DNA from: Chamaea fasciata
Taxonomy: Eukaryota > Chordata > Aves > Passeriformes > Sylviidae
Length of the DNA: 64,000 bases
Reading direction: 5' to 3'
Assembly (NCBI GenBank): GCA_029207755.1
Contig: JARCOQ010000008.1
Span: forward strand, 28,943,021-29,007,020
A program made the position numbers and the translations under genes. This document shows positions 1-12,708 of this stretch, one piece after another. The notes under the pieces are model-generated. The model was given only the letters and a program-made list of their open reading frames with translations. It searched no databases and was not told the DNA's origin. Position 1 is the stretch's first letter, and each line of letters opens with the position of its first letter.

Positions 1-2821
1 CAGATAAAATCATGCGGAGGCCAAATTACAAAGGCTGAATGTTAACTATTTTTAAATTCTTCTGAAGCTTGTAAATGCTTTTAGTTGTTTATTTATGATA
101 GCACTATGCAGTGACTCAGTGTTTGTCTAATAAGTGCTTTAACATTTCACAGTTTTACGATGAAATAGCAGCACTCTACATATAATATACCTAAGGGCTC
201 CTTCAATTTTAGCCTTATAGGTCTTGTTTGGAAAAACAGCAATAAAATTGATTTAGGAGTGAAAAGATGGGATGCTAATCATTTGAAATTAAGCAAATAA
301 CTCCTGTTCCTATTTATGTCAAAAAGATACTGTGTGATTTTACTTCCTTTTGAAAACACCTGGCTTTATTTTAATAGTAAAATATTTAAAGGAAAACCAT
401 GCACAAAAAACCAGAATCTGTTTGCAAAAGGGTGGCTTCAAAATGTGCAACAACCATATTAGTTCCCACTCTCTGGCCACTGCTAGGTGCTTGCTGGTTT
501 CATACATAAGGAACAAAATCCATGACCTGCACTAGGAAAATAGGTGGGGAATAGTAGTGAAGCAGATATGAAAACAGGACACAAATAAGCAAACCACACA
601 GAAGGTCCTGGCCAGGATTAGGGCTTGCTTTCCCTCATTCCTCCAAAGTCACTTTGACCCCAAACTCTGCTGGGGTTCAAAATCCATATGCTCACTGGGA
701 GCTCTGGCTTCAGAGCACAAAGCAAAAGGACAGAAGGGAAGGAAGAAGGCAGAGGTAAAGTTCCCAGCTGAGATACTGCAAATCACTGTAGGTCTGGCTG
801 AAACATCCTCTTTCGTAACACTGCGGGGTGTTTCTGCTGCCAAAACTACGGACAATAAAAATACAGCGCATCTGGCACCAGAAAGGAAATCTGGAACCTA
901 AGGAAAATTTTGTTTGACATTAGCATATGGGCATGACCTCATTATGCATCTATGCATCCTCAAGCTTATTCAACTGGATGTGAAAAAAGAGATCTGATCT
1001 CTGTCTATTATGTTAATGCTCTCTAATCGCCTATAGCCATTTAATAGCTCCCTCATCACTCTTAATTCTTATTGCTCTCACATAGGAGTAGGTTCATCTC
1101 TAAGAATGAAAACAAAGAGTATGAGAGTCAACACACAGTTGCTAAATTTTTCTGTCAGTTAATTTTCTCTGTCCCTTTCCCTTCCTCAATCAGCTTCTGC
1201 TAGTGCACTCAATTCCCCTCCACCCCTGTCATGGCGAGGCAGGCCCTGGGGGACATCAGGGTGCCCTACCTACTGCTCCCATAGATGGGCTTGATAAAAC
1301 ACGGGTACACTTCAGCGACTTCTTTCCAGACCTTGAGTCTAGTTTACTTTATTGTAGCTTACAAAAGCTGCCATGATTTTACAACCACAGCTGTTGGTTT
1401 CATGCAGGCCAAATCGTGTAAGATAACGTGGAAGAGAGCTATGATTTTCTGAAAGGCGAGCAGTTTTTGCACAGAGCCGTAGTCTGGCACAATGTGTAAG
1501 CCCAGCTGGAGCCTTTCTGGTGGACAATGGTCTCTCTGTCATTTCAACAGGTTTTTGATAAGGTGTTACACAGGGTAATAGATATAAAAGTCCACCACAA
1601 GGATTGCACTTTCAAGTTTCCTGGTTTTTGCCTCTACTCAGGCTTTAATATTCAAGAATGTTGGGAAACAGTAAGTAATAAGATGCACAACTCAGTGGGA
1701 AACACAGCCTGGGAGACCAGAAATAGTAAACAAGGCATGTAAATGGTACTTTCTATACCCACATATATTTTCTACAAAGCGAAGGGAATATAGACTTTTC
1801 CCACCACATTCCGTTACCCCTGAGGGTTCATTTTTTATTAGAAAGACACTATAATAAGCACAAAAATCTATGTTTTAAAAAGCCACTTACTGCATTAAAT
1901 CCATAGAGATTAAGGAGAATTTAAACTCCTTCAATTTCTTAGGAAAAATACAGATTCTCAGCATATTCAGATGGCAATGGGAAAAGATAAAGTCCTTTGA
2001 TGTAAAACTATTTCTATTAATCTCTTACTCTGTGTCCCAGTATTTGTGTAATCAATAGTAAGATAATCTATCTACAGTGACTATATCAAAATTTAGATTA
2101 TTTAGTAACCTGTATAATTAGAAATTTAAGGTGATAAAAAATGCTTTCCTTTTATTTGAATTTTCTCAATCCAAATTTTAAGCGGTCCTTACATAAATTT
2201 AACCTCTGCATATCTACAGACTGGAAGTTACTGCAAGAGGAGTCATAACGTTAGCTGTGAGTCTAAGCCAAAATAAACTTGAATTTTGTAAAATCTTGAC
2301 CTGGATCAGGACTTAGGGCTCGAGCATATTTTTAAACATATTTATATTGATAAGCAGTCGTGAGTTATTGAGTTGACGGAACATATCTAGTAGAAAAGGG
2401 GAAAATTCTTGCCGCACCGAACAGTTAACCTAGTACAAGTCAATTGCACAACACACCTGTACCAGTTTAACTGCAATTATGCAACCAACTATTTATATTC
2501 TAAGGCAAAAGACATAGCTAAATCTATCCTTGGAGAGAAGGAAAAAAGAATCAATAATTGCCCAGTGCCATTCCCAGATTTGCTGCTGAAACTGAAGAAG
2601 AATATCCATAGGAGGATGCAAACTTTAAGAAGGTTTCCAAAGACTAGACCTGGGTTTTACCTGGCCTGTAGTCATACCAGTTAACAATTTATGGACATCA
2701 TCTAGTCTAGGAAATTTTCTTGTTCATTTGTCTACCCAGATGTACCAAAGGCATTTTTACGTGAGCTGCAGAATGCTGATGTCTCCTGTTGAAATATCAG
2801 GACTTCAGCAAGTTGAGCACT

Positions 2822-2960
2822 GCACAGAATCACACAACAATTGAGTTTGGAAGGAACTTCTGGAGATTGGCCTTTCCAGTCCCCAGCTCAAGCTGGGTCA
2901 GCCACAGCACTGCATTTACACACAGCTCCAGTGCAGCAGCTCAGCGGCCAAGGCCAGGGT
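2822..2960 (-). mobile_element. CR1 LINE fragment
   Basis: ACAGAATCACACAACAATTG, then GGAAGGAACTTCTGGAGATTGG, resembles the reverse complement of the avian CR1 3' end (typical ACAGAATCACAGAAT and GGAAGGGACCTCTGGAGATC). It is 3'-end only, diverged, and grades into unrecognised sequence. Confidence 0.75.
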
Positions 2961-3741
2961 TACAACTGGTCACAAGTCAAGGACACACAAAGAATAGAGA
3001 GTTTGCTGCCTTATGTTCAGAACACTGCAAAAACTTGCGATGTTTAGTCTTACAAGAGGTTTAATTATACTCGAGGAATCTGTTTGCCAGCATTAGGAGG
3101 CTGACTGCCAACTAATGCCTGCTCCGAGCCGTGCGGAAGGGCTGCCTCGGCAACATTTACCATTTATGGTGTTTAAATATCATTCTGGCTCACAGGCTAA
3201 TAACTCAGCTGAGGAGAATGCTTAACTCAAAAAGCTCTGTGCGAGCAGGCTCAGAGAGAAAAGCACCAGATTCCACTAAAACCTCTCAAAGTAAGACTCA
3301 GGTTCACACCCAGATCTCAGGCTTGAAAAGAGTTTTACATCCTCAAATGTTCTTGGTGTAAACAAATCCAGTCATTACCAGATCTTAAGCTAACAATGCT
3401 ATTGATTGTAAAGTTAAGAGATTTTATAAGGCAGAAAACTGATATGAAGACACACATTTGTCTTTCTGTAAAGGCAGAAATCCAAAATCAGAAATTTTCC
3501 TCCTCAGGCCTGATGCACAACTGTTTCTGCAAGTTTTTCAAAAATTCAAAACTTGATTTATGATGGCATAAAAAGTATCAGACCTTCATGTCACTGAGAC
3601 ATCTAGAAACATTTCTGCTTTATTAAAGATCTCAGGTTAGCATGCCATTTTGCAAACTTAGTTCATGAGAACTAGGTGTTCAATGACCTAGCAGTGTTAT
3701 TTACACATTTACCTCCCATCTTTTTTTTTTTGCAGTCATAA

Positions 3742-3743
<2 letters not shown>

Positions 3744-3783
<40 letters not shown>
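3744..3783. repeat. Poly(T) run, 40 nt
   Basis: An uninterrupted T run, preceded by an 11-nt T run at 3721-3731. It may be a poly(A) tail of a minus-strand retrocopy, but no body is recognisable. Length is liable to sequencing error. Confidence 0.95.
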
Positions 3784-3786
<3 letters not shown>

Positions 3787-4106
3787 GAAAGGTAAGATTT
3801 AAGAGCTGAGACAAGTTATAGTCTGTATGCTGCCCTGGCATTACACGGAAAAATTGTTAACTTAAAACTGACAATGCCCTAAGCCTGTACCAGTCAGGGG
3901 AGTTGGGAACATGCAAAGGAGACCAAGTACTACTTATCTTGTCTGGAAATCTTTACTTTATTCTGGGCTAGGCTTCCAGCCCTACCCTGCAGCTCCATGT
4001 GTGCTCCTTCTTTCCAGGGTCTCTCCTCTGTATGGGATGGGATACCACCAGGTCAGCAATTTAACCTCTTTTGCCAACTCAGTTTGTTCTGCAAACAGAG
4101 TTGTTC

Positions 4107-4297
4107 CAGCGGACACTGGAACAGGCTCCCCAGGGAGGTGGTCACAATACCAAGCCTGTCTGAGTTAAAGAGCCACTTGGACAAGGCTCTCAGGCTCATG
4201 GTGGGATTCTTGGGGTGTCCTGTGCAGGGCCAGGAGCTGGGCTCAATGATCCTGGTGGGTCCCTTCCAACTCAGCATTTTCTATGGTTCTGTGTGAC
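4107..4297 (+). mobile_element. CR1 LINE 3' end
   Basis: Typical CR1 3'-region phrases are present in order: CACTGGAACAGGCTCCCCAG, GGAGGTGGTCAC, GCTCAATGATCCTGGTGGG and TCCCTTCCAACTCAGCATTT, ending in a degenerate TTCTATGGTTCTGTG tail. As expected for CR1, it has no poly(A). The 5' side is truncated. Its 3' end faces the 3' end of the next, oppositely oriented CR1 fragment. Confidence 0.93.
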
Positions 4298-4371
4298 CGA
4301 GATGGCACTGCAGAAACCCCACATCTAACGGCTGCACCGATAAGAATCATGATGTGGGTGAACAGTCAGAC

Positions 4372-4730
4372 TAGAACAGACTATCTCAGCTGAATGGGGT
4401 CTACAAGGATTATCTAGTCCAGCTGCCTGACCAGTTCTGAGCAGACCAAAAGTTAAAGCCTATTGTTTGGGACATTGTACAAATACCCCTTAAACACTGA
4501 CAGCCCTGGGGCATTGATCACCTCCTTAGGGAGCATGTTCCTGTGTTTGACCACCCTCTCAACAGATGATTCCTAATGTCCAGCCAGAACTTCTCCTGGC
4601 ACGGTTTTCAACCATCCCATGAGTCCTATTGTGAGTCCTATCGGATTTCCGAGAGAAGAGAGCTGCACCTCCCTACCTCCCTCTCTGTTTCCCCTCCTCA
4701 GGAGAAAGCTCCATGAAGGTGCAGGGGTCA
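4372..4730 (-). mobile_element. CR1-type LINE fragment
   Basis: The order of motifs matches the reverse complement of a CR1 3' region: TTATCTAGTCCAGCTGCCTG, a CACTGACAGCCCTGGGGCA-like segment, CACCTCCTTAGGGAGCATGT, CTGTGTTTGACCACCCTCTC, then GTCCTATCGGATTTCC and CAGGAGAAAGCTCCATGAAG. It is more diverged than the copy at 4107-4297, which suggests an older insertion. Confidence 0.8.
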
Positions 4731-7700
4731 GATACAAAATAGATGTCTGGGTTCATAGCAGATCACTTTGCAGTCAGCAGACTGAATTCCTCCCTGACAG
4801 TCTCACTAGAAGCTTCTGCAGCCAAGTGGTGTTTGCTTTTGCCTTCAGAACTGTCTGCCTTATTAATGACTTACCCTGTTTGCAAGTTATTCACATCAAG
4901 TGATTGCTCTTTTGTCACTGTCACAGACAGCAACTCCATGGAAGGCCCGAGAGCCTGTACACCTACGAAATACATTTATAGAGCAGCTCAGCTGGCCCAC
5001 TGCTAACCAATTCCCCAGCATTAGATACCAGCCTGACATGGAGAACTGCAGGAAAGGTGCTTCAGACGTGCTAGATCAAGCCAGGTCAGCTCCACAGTGA
5101 AAATATGCATTCTGCTGAGGCATGATTTCACCTCTACATGTATAGTTTCAATTTTTGTGTGATTGCCCAGGTAGATTTTAATTTATTTGCAGAGAGTCGT
5201 AATGTATAGATGTACCAGTTCCATTAGAGAAAAAACTGGGCTGTGCATGAGTTGAAATTCAGTGGAAGCACAATAAGAGCAGGCAACCATATGAAGCACA
5301 TGTGTCCCAGAAGATGCCACTGATCTAAAGAGTTACAGTCCCTTCAGTCTTTCCCTTCTCTGGAAAATCCACACTGGCAACAAAATTGGTTATCCTGTGG
5401 TAATATTAAAACAGTTCAGCTTCTCTCTTGGGTGAGCAATCAAAAGGATACTGTACTAAGAATGCTGTTAGGGAATGCCTCAAAGACAAATAAGACTCAG
5501 ACTGAGAGCTAAGAAATCAAATTTGAAGTTAGACTAATATAAAGTGGAAAAAAGGAGGAAAAATACAACAATATTGTATTTCTGGGTATAAGTTGGTGTC
5601 AGAGAAGTATTCTAAAGCAAGACCAATTTAAGTCCATAAAAGATAAGCTAGCTCTAGTATGGCATTGCTTGTGGTCAGTTTTCTCTGCTTGATTAATTTA
5701 TATTAAAAATATTTTGAACCAAGACACTACTCTGAAGAAAAAAAAAAAAGACAGAGTCTGTGTATGTGGCCCAACAGTCAAGCCTTCATTAAAATGAAGC
5801 TGCAGAGAAGACTTCCAGTAGCACACAGCTATACAAGGCTCCTACCCTCTGTTCTGTTCCTCTGCTGCAAAGGAATGATGGATGCTTCCCTTAGGCAACT
5901 TCTGGAAAGTTTTAAAATTTGATCTAATCCTGTGAGGTAATTTGATGGCTGACTGTTTAACTTCCTATCCGCTAATCCACTTCAGCTGCTCTTGAAAATA
6001 TTCTTTGGGGTAACATCATGCCTCTGCTTTCAAAATTACAAAGGCAGATATTCAGTGAACAGGTTTTATGTGTATTTTGATGACTTCCACTTTTCAGCTG
6101 AATCTTAGAACACTATAGAATTTGGCAATCCAAGCTAGGACAGTTTGCCCTTTGACCAATGTAGGACTGTTCCCTACTCTTATAATAATCATCTGTTTTC
6201 TGTCATTCTGGTACATAATAATTTAATGCTCACAGTATTTGATCATGTGTCACAGTTGATTTAAGGGTAAGTTTTTTTTCTTTTCTTTCTTGTCTTTAAT
6301 TTTTTTTTCTATCAGCATCTCACCTTTTAATTTCATTTATAAGAAATGTTAATGCAATTTCTGACATTTAAATTTTTCTTATTCTGAAAGCACTCATCCC
6401 TCATTTTCATCCAAATCTAGTTCCCCTTTTTCTGGAAATTATTTATAATAAGAAACTGTCTTTAGAGTGCATTTTTTTATATTGATGGCGCATTTTCTAT
6501 CATTAAGAGCTTTCACACGTGTTTTGCTTTTGCCCTTCAGTTTTGGTTTCTAGCTGGCATTCTGTTCCACATTTGGTCTTGAAGGCAATTTAAAAGAAAA
6601 AGGCAAGAAGGCAATTAAAAAAAACCAAAAAAACCAACCCTAAACTTAGAACAGTTATAGCTATTGAACCATACAGAGTGCTGGACTGGGACCTTTGGGG
6701 CACTATTGAAAGGTTTGGAACAGAGTTTTTTTGATTCTCATGACAGTTTACCTCTGACTTTTCAATACAGTAACAAAATCCCTCTCCCTTTCACTTAGTG
6801 CTCTGAAACCAGTTCTTAAACTGACAAGTGGTCCCACCCAGCTACTGGCCTGGAATGCCTTTTGGATATTTAATAGGACTAGACTGGCATATTTTGTAAA
6901 GTCATCTACAGTCGTTTATGCTATGTTTGATACAAAGCAAAATGCTTTCAAATAAGCAGTGACTTTGAAAAGCTGTCACAAACATCTCATCAGTGTTGGC
7001 AAGTAAGACACTGTTCTTTGCTTACCTTCAGCAGAAATATGGATCTCAGAGAAACAGAGCTGTGGCCTCTCAATTAAGTCTTCAAAGAGAGGCTGCTTAT
7101 TGCAGTGATAACCTTCTTTAAACGATTAATGTCTGAGAAGGGTCAATCTGAGACAGAAAGAAAAACAACCCACGACCTGAAGAGAGCATCTCTCATAACT
7201 GAAGGAGAAGATTCCTACCTGAAAGGTTTTCTTCCACCTGGTTGTATTTTATGGTCCCACTCACACCAGATGGAAGACTGACAGGAACAAAACAAACTGG
7301 TTTTTCAGAAAGCATCTCCCTCTGCAGCTCAGATAAACTGGTTACAGTATGGACTGTGACAGGCTTTCAGGTGGCTCTAATCTGCTCGTCCAGTGATCAG
7401 TGAATGACTACAGTAATCAGCTTGGAAGGGTTACAGGCTTCCCAACACAGACACTTATGCTGGGGAGGCTGCATTGGGGAAAAAAAAAAAAAGCATGAAC
7501 AGAAAGTGCTGGGGGAGAAAGGGGAACAGATGTGAGTCCAGGCAAATGAACTGCTGGCAGGGAAAGAGAAATGAGGTCAAGAGCCAATAAGCAGGAGCAG
7601 CACTGTCTGCTGAATAGTGTTTGCTTACAAAGAGTATTAGGCCTGTATTTAAAAAGAAACAAACAAACAAAAAACCAGCAGTGTGCAAAAAAAAAAAAAA

Positions 7701-8507
7701 CCATCAGCAAAATGTGTGGCTGCAGAGCATTAGAGCCCACAGAAACACTGTGGCTTTCAGCCTGTCCTGCTGCTCTCACTGTCCATACCTCATGTGTTCC
7801 ATCTTAGAAACCACCAGTGATGCTGCTGCATGGTGCAGGGAGGCTGGAGAAATCTCAAGGAGCATGCAGTGGGTCAGGTATTTTGTTTGTCATTTACTGC
7901 AGAACTGCAAGACAGAGAACATTCTCCTAGGAGCCACAGCAAGCGCTCTAGCTTGATACCGTACTTAGAGAAAGCTGAACCAGGCAATCCCTACCCCTCG
8001 GACATGCAGAGTCTGTTTGCAAAATAAGAGAAGTTTTCCATGTGCAGAATTGATGTGGTTTGGCACAACAGAAATCACACCTATTCCCACTCTGCCTGTG
8101 GTCCATACTCACGTGTAGCACACTCAGGTATTGGTGTGAATGCTAGGTAATTAAATATCCTTTGGACACATTTGTTTTCTACAGGTGGACCTGACCTGTA
8201 ACTCCTTGTCAGTGATTAGTTAACTGAGAGACAACCACATATCAGAAGGCTTATCTCACGAATGAGGCAGACCTGAAGAACTGTCACCATCCCTGGGAGC
8301 TGGCCTTACCTTCCCACTATACCAGTAACTCCCTCCATCTGTCTTGCTTTTGTGCTCCGACTGTCACAGCCTCAGCAAAACAGTAACACCAACTCACTGC
8401 ACATGTACATCCAGAGTCAATTAACTGTTCCTCACCTCGGTTTCCTATTCATAAAATACCTGATGAAAATATTCAACCACCCTGATAAAAGTGATTAATA
8501 AATTCAT

Positions 8508-8530
8508 AATAAATAACTTCATTATTTATT
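8508..8530. repeat. AT-rich 9-bp hairpin with flanking direct repeat
   Basis: AATAAATAA and TTATTTATT form a 9-bp stem with a 5-nt loop. The flanks share GATTAATAAATTCATAA, present at about 8492 and again at 8539, so the hairpin sits between direct repeats. Confidence 0.8.
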
Positions 8531-8650
8531 CATAGCCTGATTAATAAATTCATAAAGAAACCGGAGTATCTGCAGTCCCCATCAGTATATAATCACCATA
8601 TATTTCAAGTGACCTGAATGTACCCTGGATATCCCTGTTAAGAGCTGGTT

Positions 8651-8670
8651 GGTTTGTTTGTTTGTTTTTT
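8651..8670. repeat. GTTT simple repeat
   Basis: Four GTTT units followed by a T run. Confidence 0.9.
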
Positions 8671-9323
8671 AAGTAGGATGCCTGGTGTATTTTAAAAAAT
8701 GGCTTGTATACTTATTTTCATATCATAGAAGAGTAAGAAAATTGTTATATGAAATGTGAAAATGTGAACACCAAACACAATAGCTTGCACACACAATAAC
8801 GGGAACAAATCAGTCATGTACATGTTGTTTAAAAACCTTAAAAATAAATGTGCATCAACCCCAAAACCTCCCGAATTTTGATTTTCCTGTGTGTAGAAAA
8901 CAATGCGTAAGAAAATAATAAACCTACATTTAGTAGGAAATGGTACTATTTCAGAAATATCTATAATTGAGTGTTTGAGTAACACTGAACCACGTTTCTC
9001 ACCTCTCAGGCTTACATGCATTAGGCCAATTGATCCAGCATTTACTCAGTGTGCCCTGCTTCCTGGGAGGTTCAGTTAGAAATAATTCTTGTGGTGAAGA
9101 CATTTGTTAGGCTCTTTTTTGCAGGGAGCACTGCTCAGTCTCTAGCTCATCTCTACCTGGGTGTCAGCTTTGAGAAACTGCTGGCAGAGGGAAGAACCTG
9201 GAACCTTGGCTGTCAGGGTTCAGCCCTGTCTACTTAGTCCTTTACAAGGCCAAAATTAGCTTCACCTTGATTAACTCAGTTTCTCCCCAGAGTACCTAAG
9301 GTTCTACCCCAATCTGCTCAGCC

Positions 9324-9366
9324 TTCAGATCACTTACTTAAGTCCAGAGATCTGAAGTGATCTGAA
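9324..9366. repeat. Perfect 12-bp inverted repeat
   Basis: TTCAGATCACTT (9324-9335) and AAGTGATCTGAA (9355-9366) are exact reverse complements separated by 19 nt. Confidence 0.9.
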
Positions 9367-12300
9367 TATGGTAATTTCTCACTTAAATTAAGCAGAAGAC
9401 TGATGAATTTGATTTTTTAAAACACCATTGCATTTCCATATGCATCCCATTCATATGAAATATGGGACTTTTTTTGACACAGTGCAATAAGTCTCCTACA
9501 AACAACTAAGTTCCTTCACTGTTTTCCATACAAAACACAGGAGTAATACTGAGGTTGCCCAGTGCTAGACAGAATTTATCCTGCTTAATAATAAGGAAGA
9601 AAAAGACAACCATAAATGAATCTGAGACTGATGACTTAGAAGGAAAGTTATGCCACAATTAGCTTAGATAATTATCCAGGGCCTAATGCAAATCATGCTG
9701 AAACTACTGGAAAAAATCCCACCCTTGTATTTAACTGGACTCGGAACAGTAACCCTTTGTTGGGCAAAGGACCTTTAAAAGGCTTCCTACAATAATTTCC
9801 TTTCACAAAAACAAGGTAATAGACCGTCAAAAAAGCAAAGAATGCACAGAAGTTGATTAGAAAACACGATAAGTGGCTAGATAACTGCTGTGACCTACTA
9901 ACACATTAAGGATCATCTTGTACTACAATTCAGATGTGAACTGAACAGTTTGACACTCACCATCCTTGCTGCTAACTTTTCTGAGTTATCTGTGAGCTGA
10001 ATTTCATTTAGAAAAATAAAATTGAGTTTTCTGTTAAGATAGGCTATTCACTCCAGGTAAAATTTCCTCAGTGATCAGAGTAGATATGTCTCTTCATGGG
10101 ATCCCTGCTGCAGCAGAATAGCAGAGCCAAAAATGGCAGCATGAAGTGAAATGTAAACCTAGACAAAGATGTGTCCAAGGACCACAGAAGCAAGTTAAGT
10201 AAAAGCTGGATTCTGACACTGGTCTGATATGGATGATATGCCAAGAATATCCATTCCTTCTTGGATTAAATAGGGATTACTTCTCATATACAAAAGAAAA
10301 TATTTCTGTAACAGCGAATGAACAAACTGAGCACTGCAGGAAAGTTGACATCCTTAAATCGTCTTGGAGACAAAAAGGACCTGGATAAAGATGGGTTACA
10401 ATGCAGAAATGATTTTACAGATTTTATTCCAAAAAGCAGTGTTTGGTCAGGAGAGGATTTTTGAAGTTTTCTCCCTTTCTGCACAAGCAACCATTTTCTG
10501 TTATAATCTGTTTGCACAGGCCGAGCATTTAGAGAAGCCTTAGTAGCAGCAGTCAGAAGCTCAGAGAACTCTAATGCCAATAAGTTTTGATAGCGATTCT
10601 GATGGAAAAATATACAAAAACAGGTAAGAGATTTGGAAATTAGATTTTAAATCTGGTACTATTTTTGGCAGAAAAATCCACATTGATCTGAGTTTTGGGG
10701 AAAGTTACTGTAATCCTCATGGCAACAGGGACATAATGAGTCTTAGGGAAGAAGACGACAGGATACCTAAAACTGTAAAAATACTGAACATGCAGTTATA
10801 CAGCCTGTCATGTATGTTCTTAATTCTGCTCTTATTCTTCCCTCTCCCTACCCCATGACTCCTAGAAAATAGAATGGGAAGCAGATGAGAGTAACTCATC
10901 CCCATGATGGTGGCAATGCTGTCTTCTAGCCCCAGAAAGTACAAAAGGAACCCAACACAGTGCGACAGTGACTATGTGGCCTGAAATAACTCAGCAGAGC
11001 CCAGGGAAAGGCTCACTCACTACTGCTCCCACGTTAGCATTGCCTGTCAACCCTGAAATAACTCAGAAATGCCCAGTAAGAGGGGACTGTCCCTTTGGTT
11101 TCTGAGTCCCAGAAAAGGATCAGAAAGCCCCAGGTCAAAAACAGCTCCCTTGAGGTGGACCACTCTTCATTGGCCCTAAGCTAATGCAGAGGAAAGGCTT
11201 CAGAGAAATTATAAATGATAAATTTGAGAACAGATTAGTTTCAGGCTTATTTTGAATTGATGTTTTCTTACTTCATTCCATTTTTCAGGAGGGAGGATGA
11301 AGAGGGGATGGCTGTATTTTCAATTTAGTGATCAAGAAAGTAACTCACAGGTTTGTCAGAATTACTTTGTTTTTATTTTAGCCTTGTCATACAGACAGAA
11401 TAGGGGCAGGCATAGCACTAAAGAGCTGTAGACAAACACCCCAGAACACTGGTAAACAAAGACAAATCTTGAGATCCCAGGGATCAGGGTACATTTCCCA
11501 CTTAACTGAGTGTACAAATTTAGGGCAGGTATTATTTAGTCATAAACAAAAGGAATAGTTCCCTTGGCAGCTGTCACTCAGCAGTCTGTTGGACAGGCAG
11601 TGACAAACTATTTTAACTCTGGGGAAAAATCATTTGCAGGTGAAAAATACCAAATACAGGATTGATAGTATAGGCGGGGGAGAGTCTGAGGGAGAGGGAT
11701 TGAAGAGAGAGGCAGGAGGGGATAATCTCCAGGCCATGAAACAAAACACCTGTATAGTCTGATGTCAGGGGAGATTGAAACAATAAAGACCATATTATTG
11801 ATGGATTCTACCTCACTGTTGAATTTATCCATGGAATTCTGTCATCTCTTGTCTTCATTTTGAACTCTGGTCTTTTAGAATGTGTTTGTTGATATTCTAG
11901 TAGAGAATTATGGCTTTCATGAATAAATCAATTCTGCCAAATCAGCACTCAGTCAGATTTCTGAGACAACAGGTCACCTCAATTGCTTACTACAACGTTC
12001 TTCTGGTACTTTCACTACCAAAGTTCCACTTATCTAGAGTTATACAGTCCCCAGTTAGCTGATAGATGCCTGTTCAGAATGATATCTGATAAATCCTGGT
12101 AACAGAACAAGAATATTGGCATTTACTATCATAACTGCAGTCCCTGGCACTGGTCTCTGCTCTGCCTTTCAGGAGAAAGGAGTAGCATCTGCCTCCTCCG
12201 TGTAACACTCTCTGATGGGTGGTATTGCTGACACTGCAGTGGGGTTTTTTCAGCAGTCCCAGTCCTTTCTTACACTGGTAAACCTTTTCCAGAACAATCT

Positions 12301-12555
12301 CACTGCTCTGTACACTAAGCCCTTGGGAAGGTCAAAGCACTAATACCTTTTCTGAAATGTGCTTATTACTTTACACTACACAGTCCTTAAGCACTTAAGT
12401 TGCACACACCTCCAAGGGGGAGAAGAGATACCCAGCTGACAAAAGCTTGCCAAAAACAAGGAATCCACTTACAACTACCTCTGTTAAGGATCCAAAGTTA
12501 TTTGAGTTAAAATGATTAGATGTTTGTAGTAATTACAGTAGTCTGAGATATTCAC

Positions 12556-12708
12556 CTTTGACTGTGACCTGAGCACTGCAAGATGCTTGTCCTGTGTTGT
12601 TTTCAGCCAGACAGGTATAAATTCCATCGTCTTCTGGTAGGGCATCTTGGACAGTCAGTTTTGCAACTCCATCTTCAAAGGTGGAATGGGCATACTGAAT
12701 TGGCTGGT
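12556..12708 (-). CDS. MYLK: MYLK coding exon 10 (second half of Ig4)
   Basis: This 153-nt exon (phase 1 at both ends) covers residues 556-606. It begins DQPIQYAHSTFEDGVAK, continues LTVQDALPEDDGIYTCLAEN and ends SCSAQVTVK. The F-strand Cys in IYTCLAEN pairs with the Cys in the preceding exon, so Ig4 has a complete core. The acceptor is CTGTCTGCAG|ACCAGC and the donor is GTCAAAG|GTGAAT. It is the last MYLK exon identified in the window; the next protein segment (starting KKSSKK in chicken, from memory) was not found to the left. Confidence 0.97.

Larger units (their letters stand above)
1..12555 (-). other. MYLK: MYLK intron after coding exon 10 (incomplete, runs off the left edge)
   Basis: At least 12.5 kb downstream of the exon-10 donor has no exon I can recognise on either strand. 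It holds a CR1 cluster between about 2.8 and 4.7 kb, a 40-nt T run, short A runs, and two inverted repeats near 8.5 and 9.3 kb. The rest is AT-rich unique-looking DNA with stop codons in all frames. A small linker exon could be hidden here. I looked for the continuation of the protein and found no convincing match. Confidence 0.7.

Noticed and set aside
7417..7779. 120-codon minus-strand open frame with hydrophobic stretches
   Set aside because: Its Phe/Leu-rich content comes from A-run and simple-sequence DNA read antisense. No motif, no splice context and no homology recognised.
10430..10495. Candidate MYLK continuation exon (minus strand, CTTGTGCAG followed by AAAGGGAGAAAAC)
   Set aside because: The Lys/Ser-rich start is tempting for the KKSSKK linker, but the required frame hits a TGA after ten codons with no GT donor before it.
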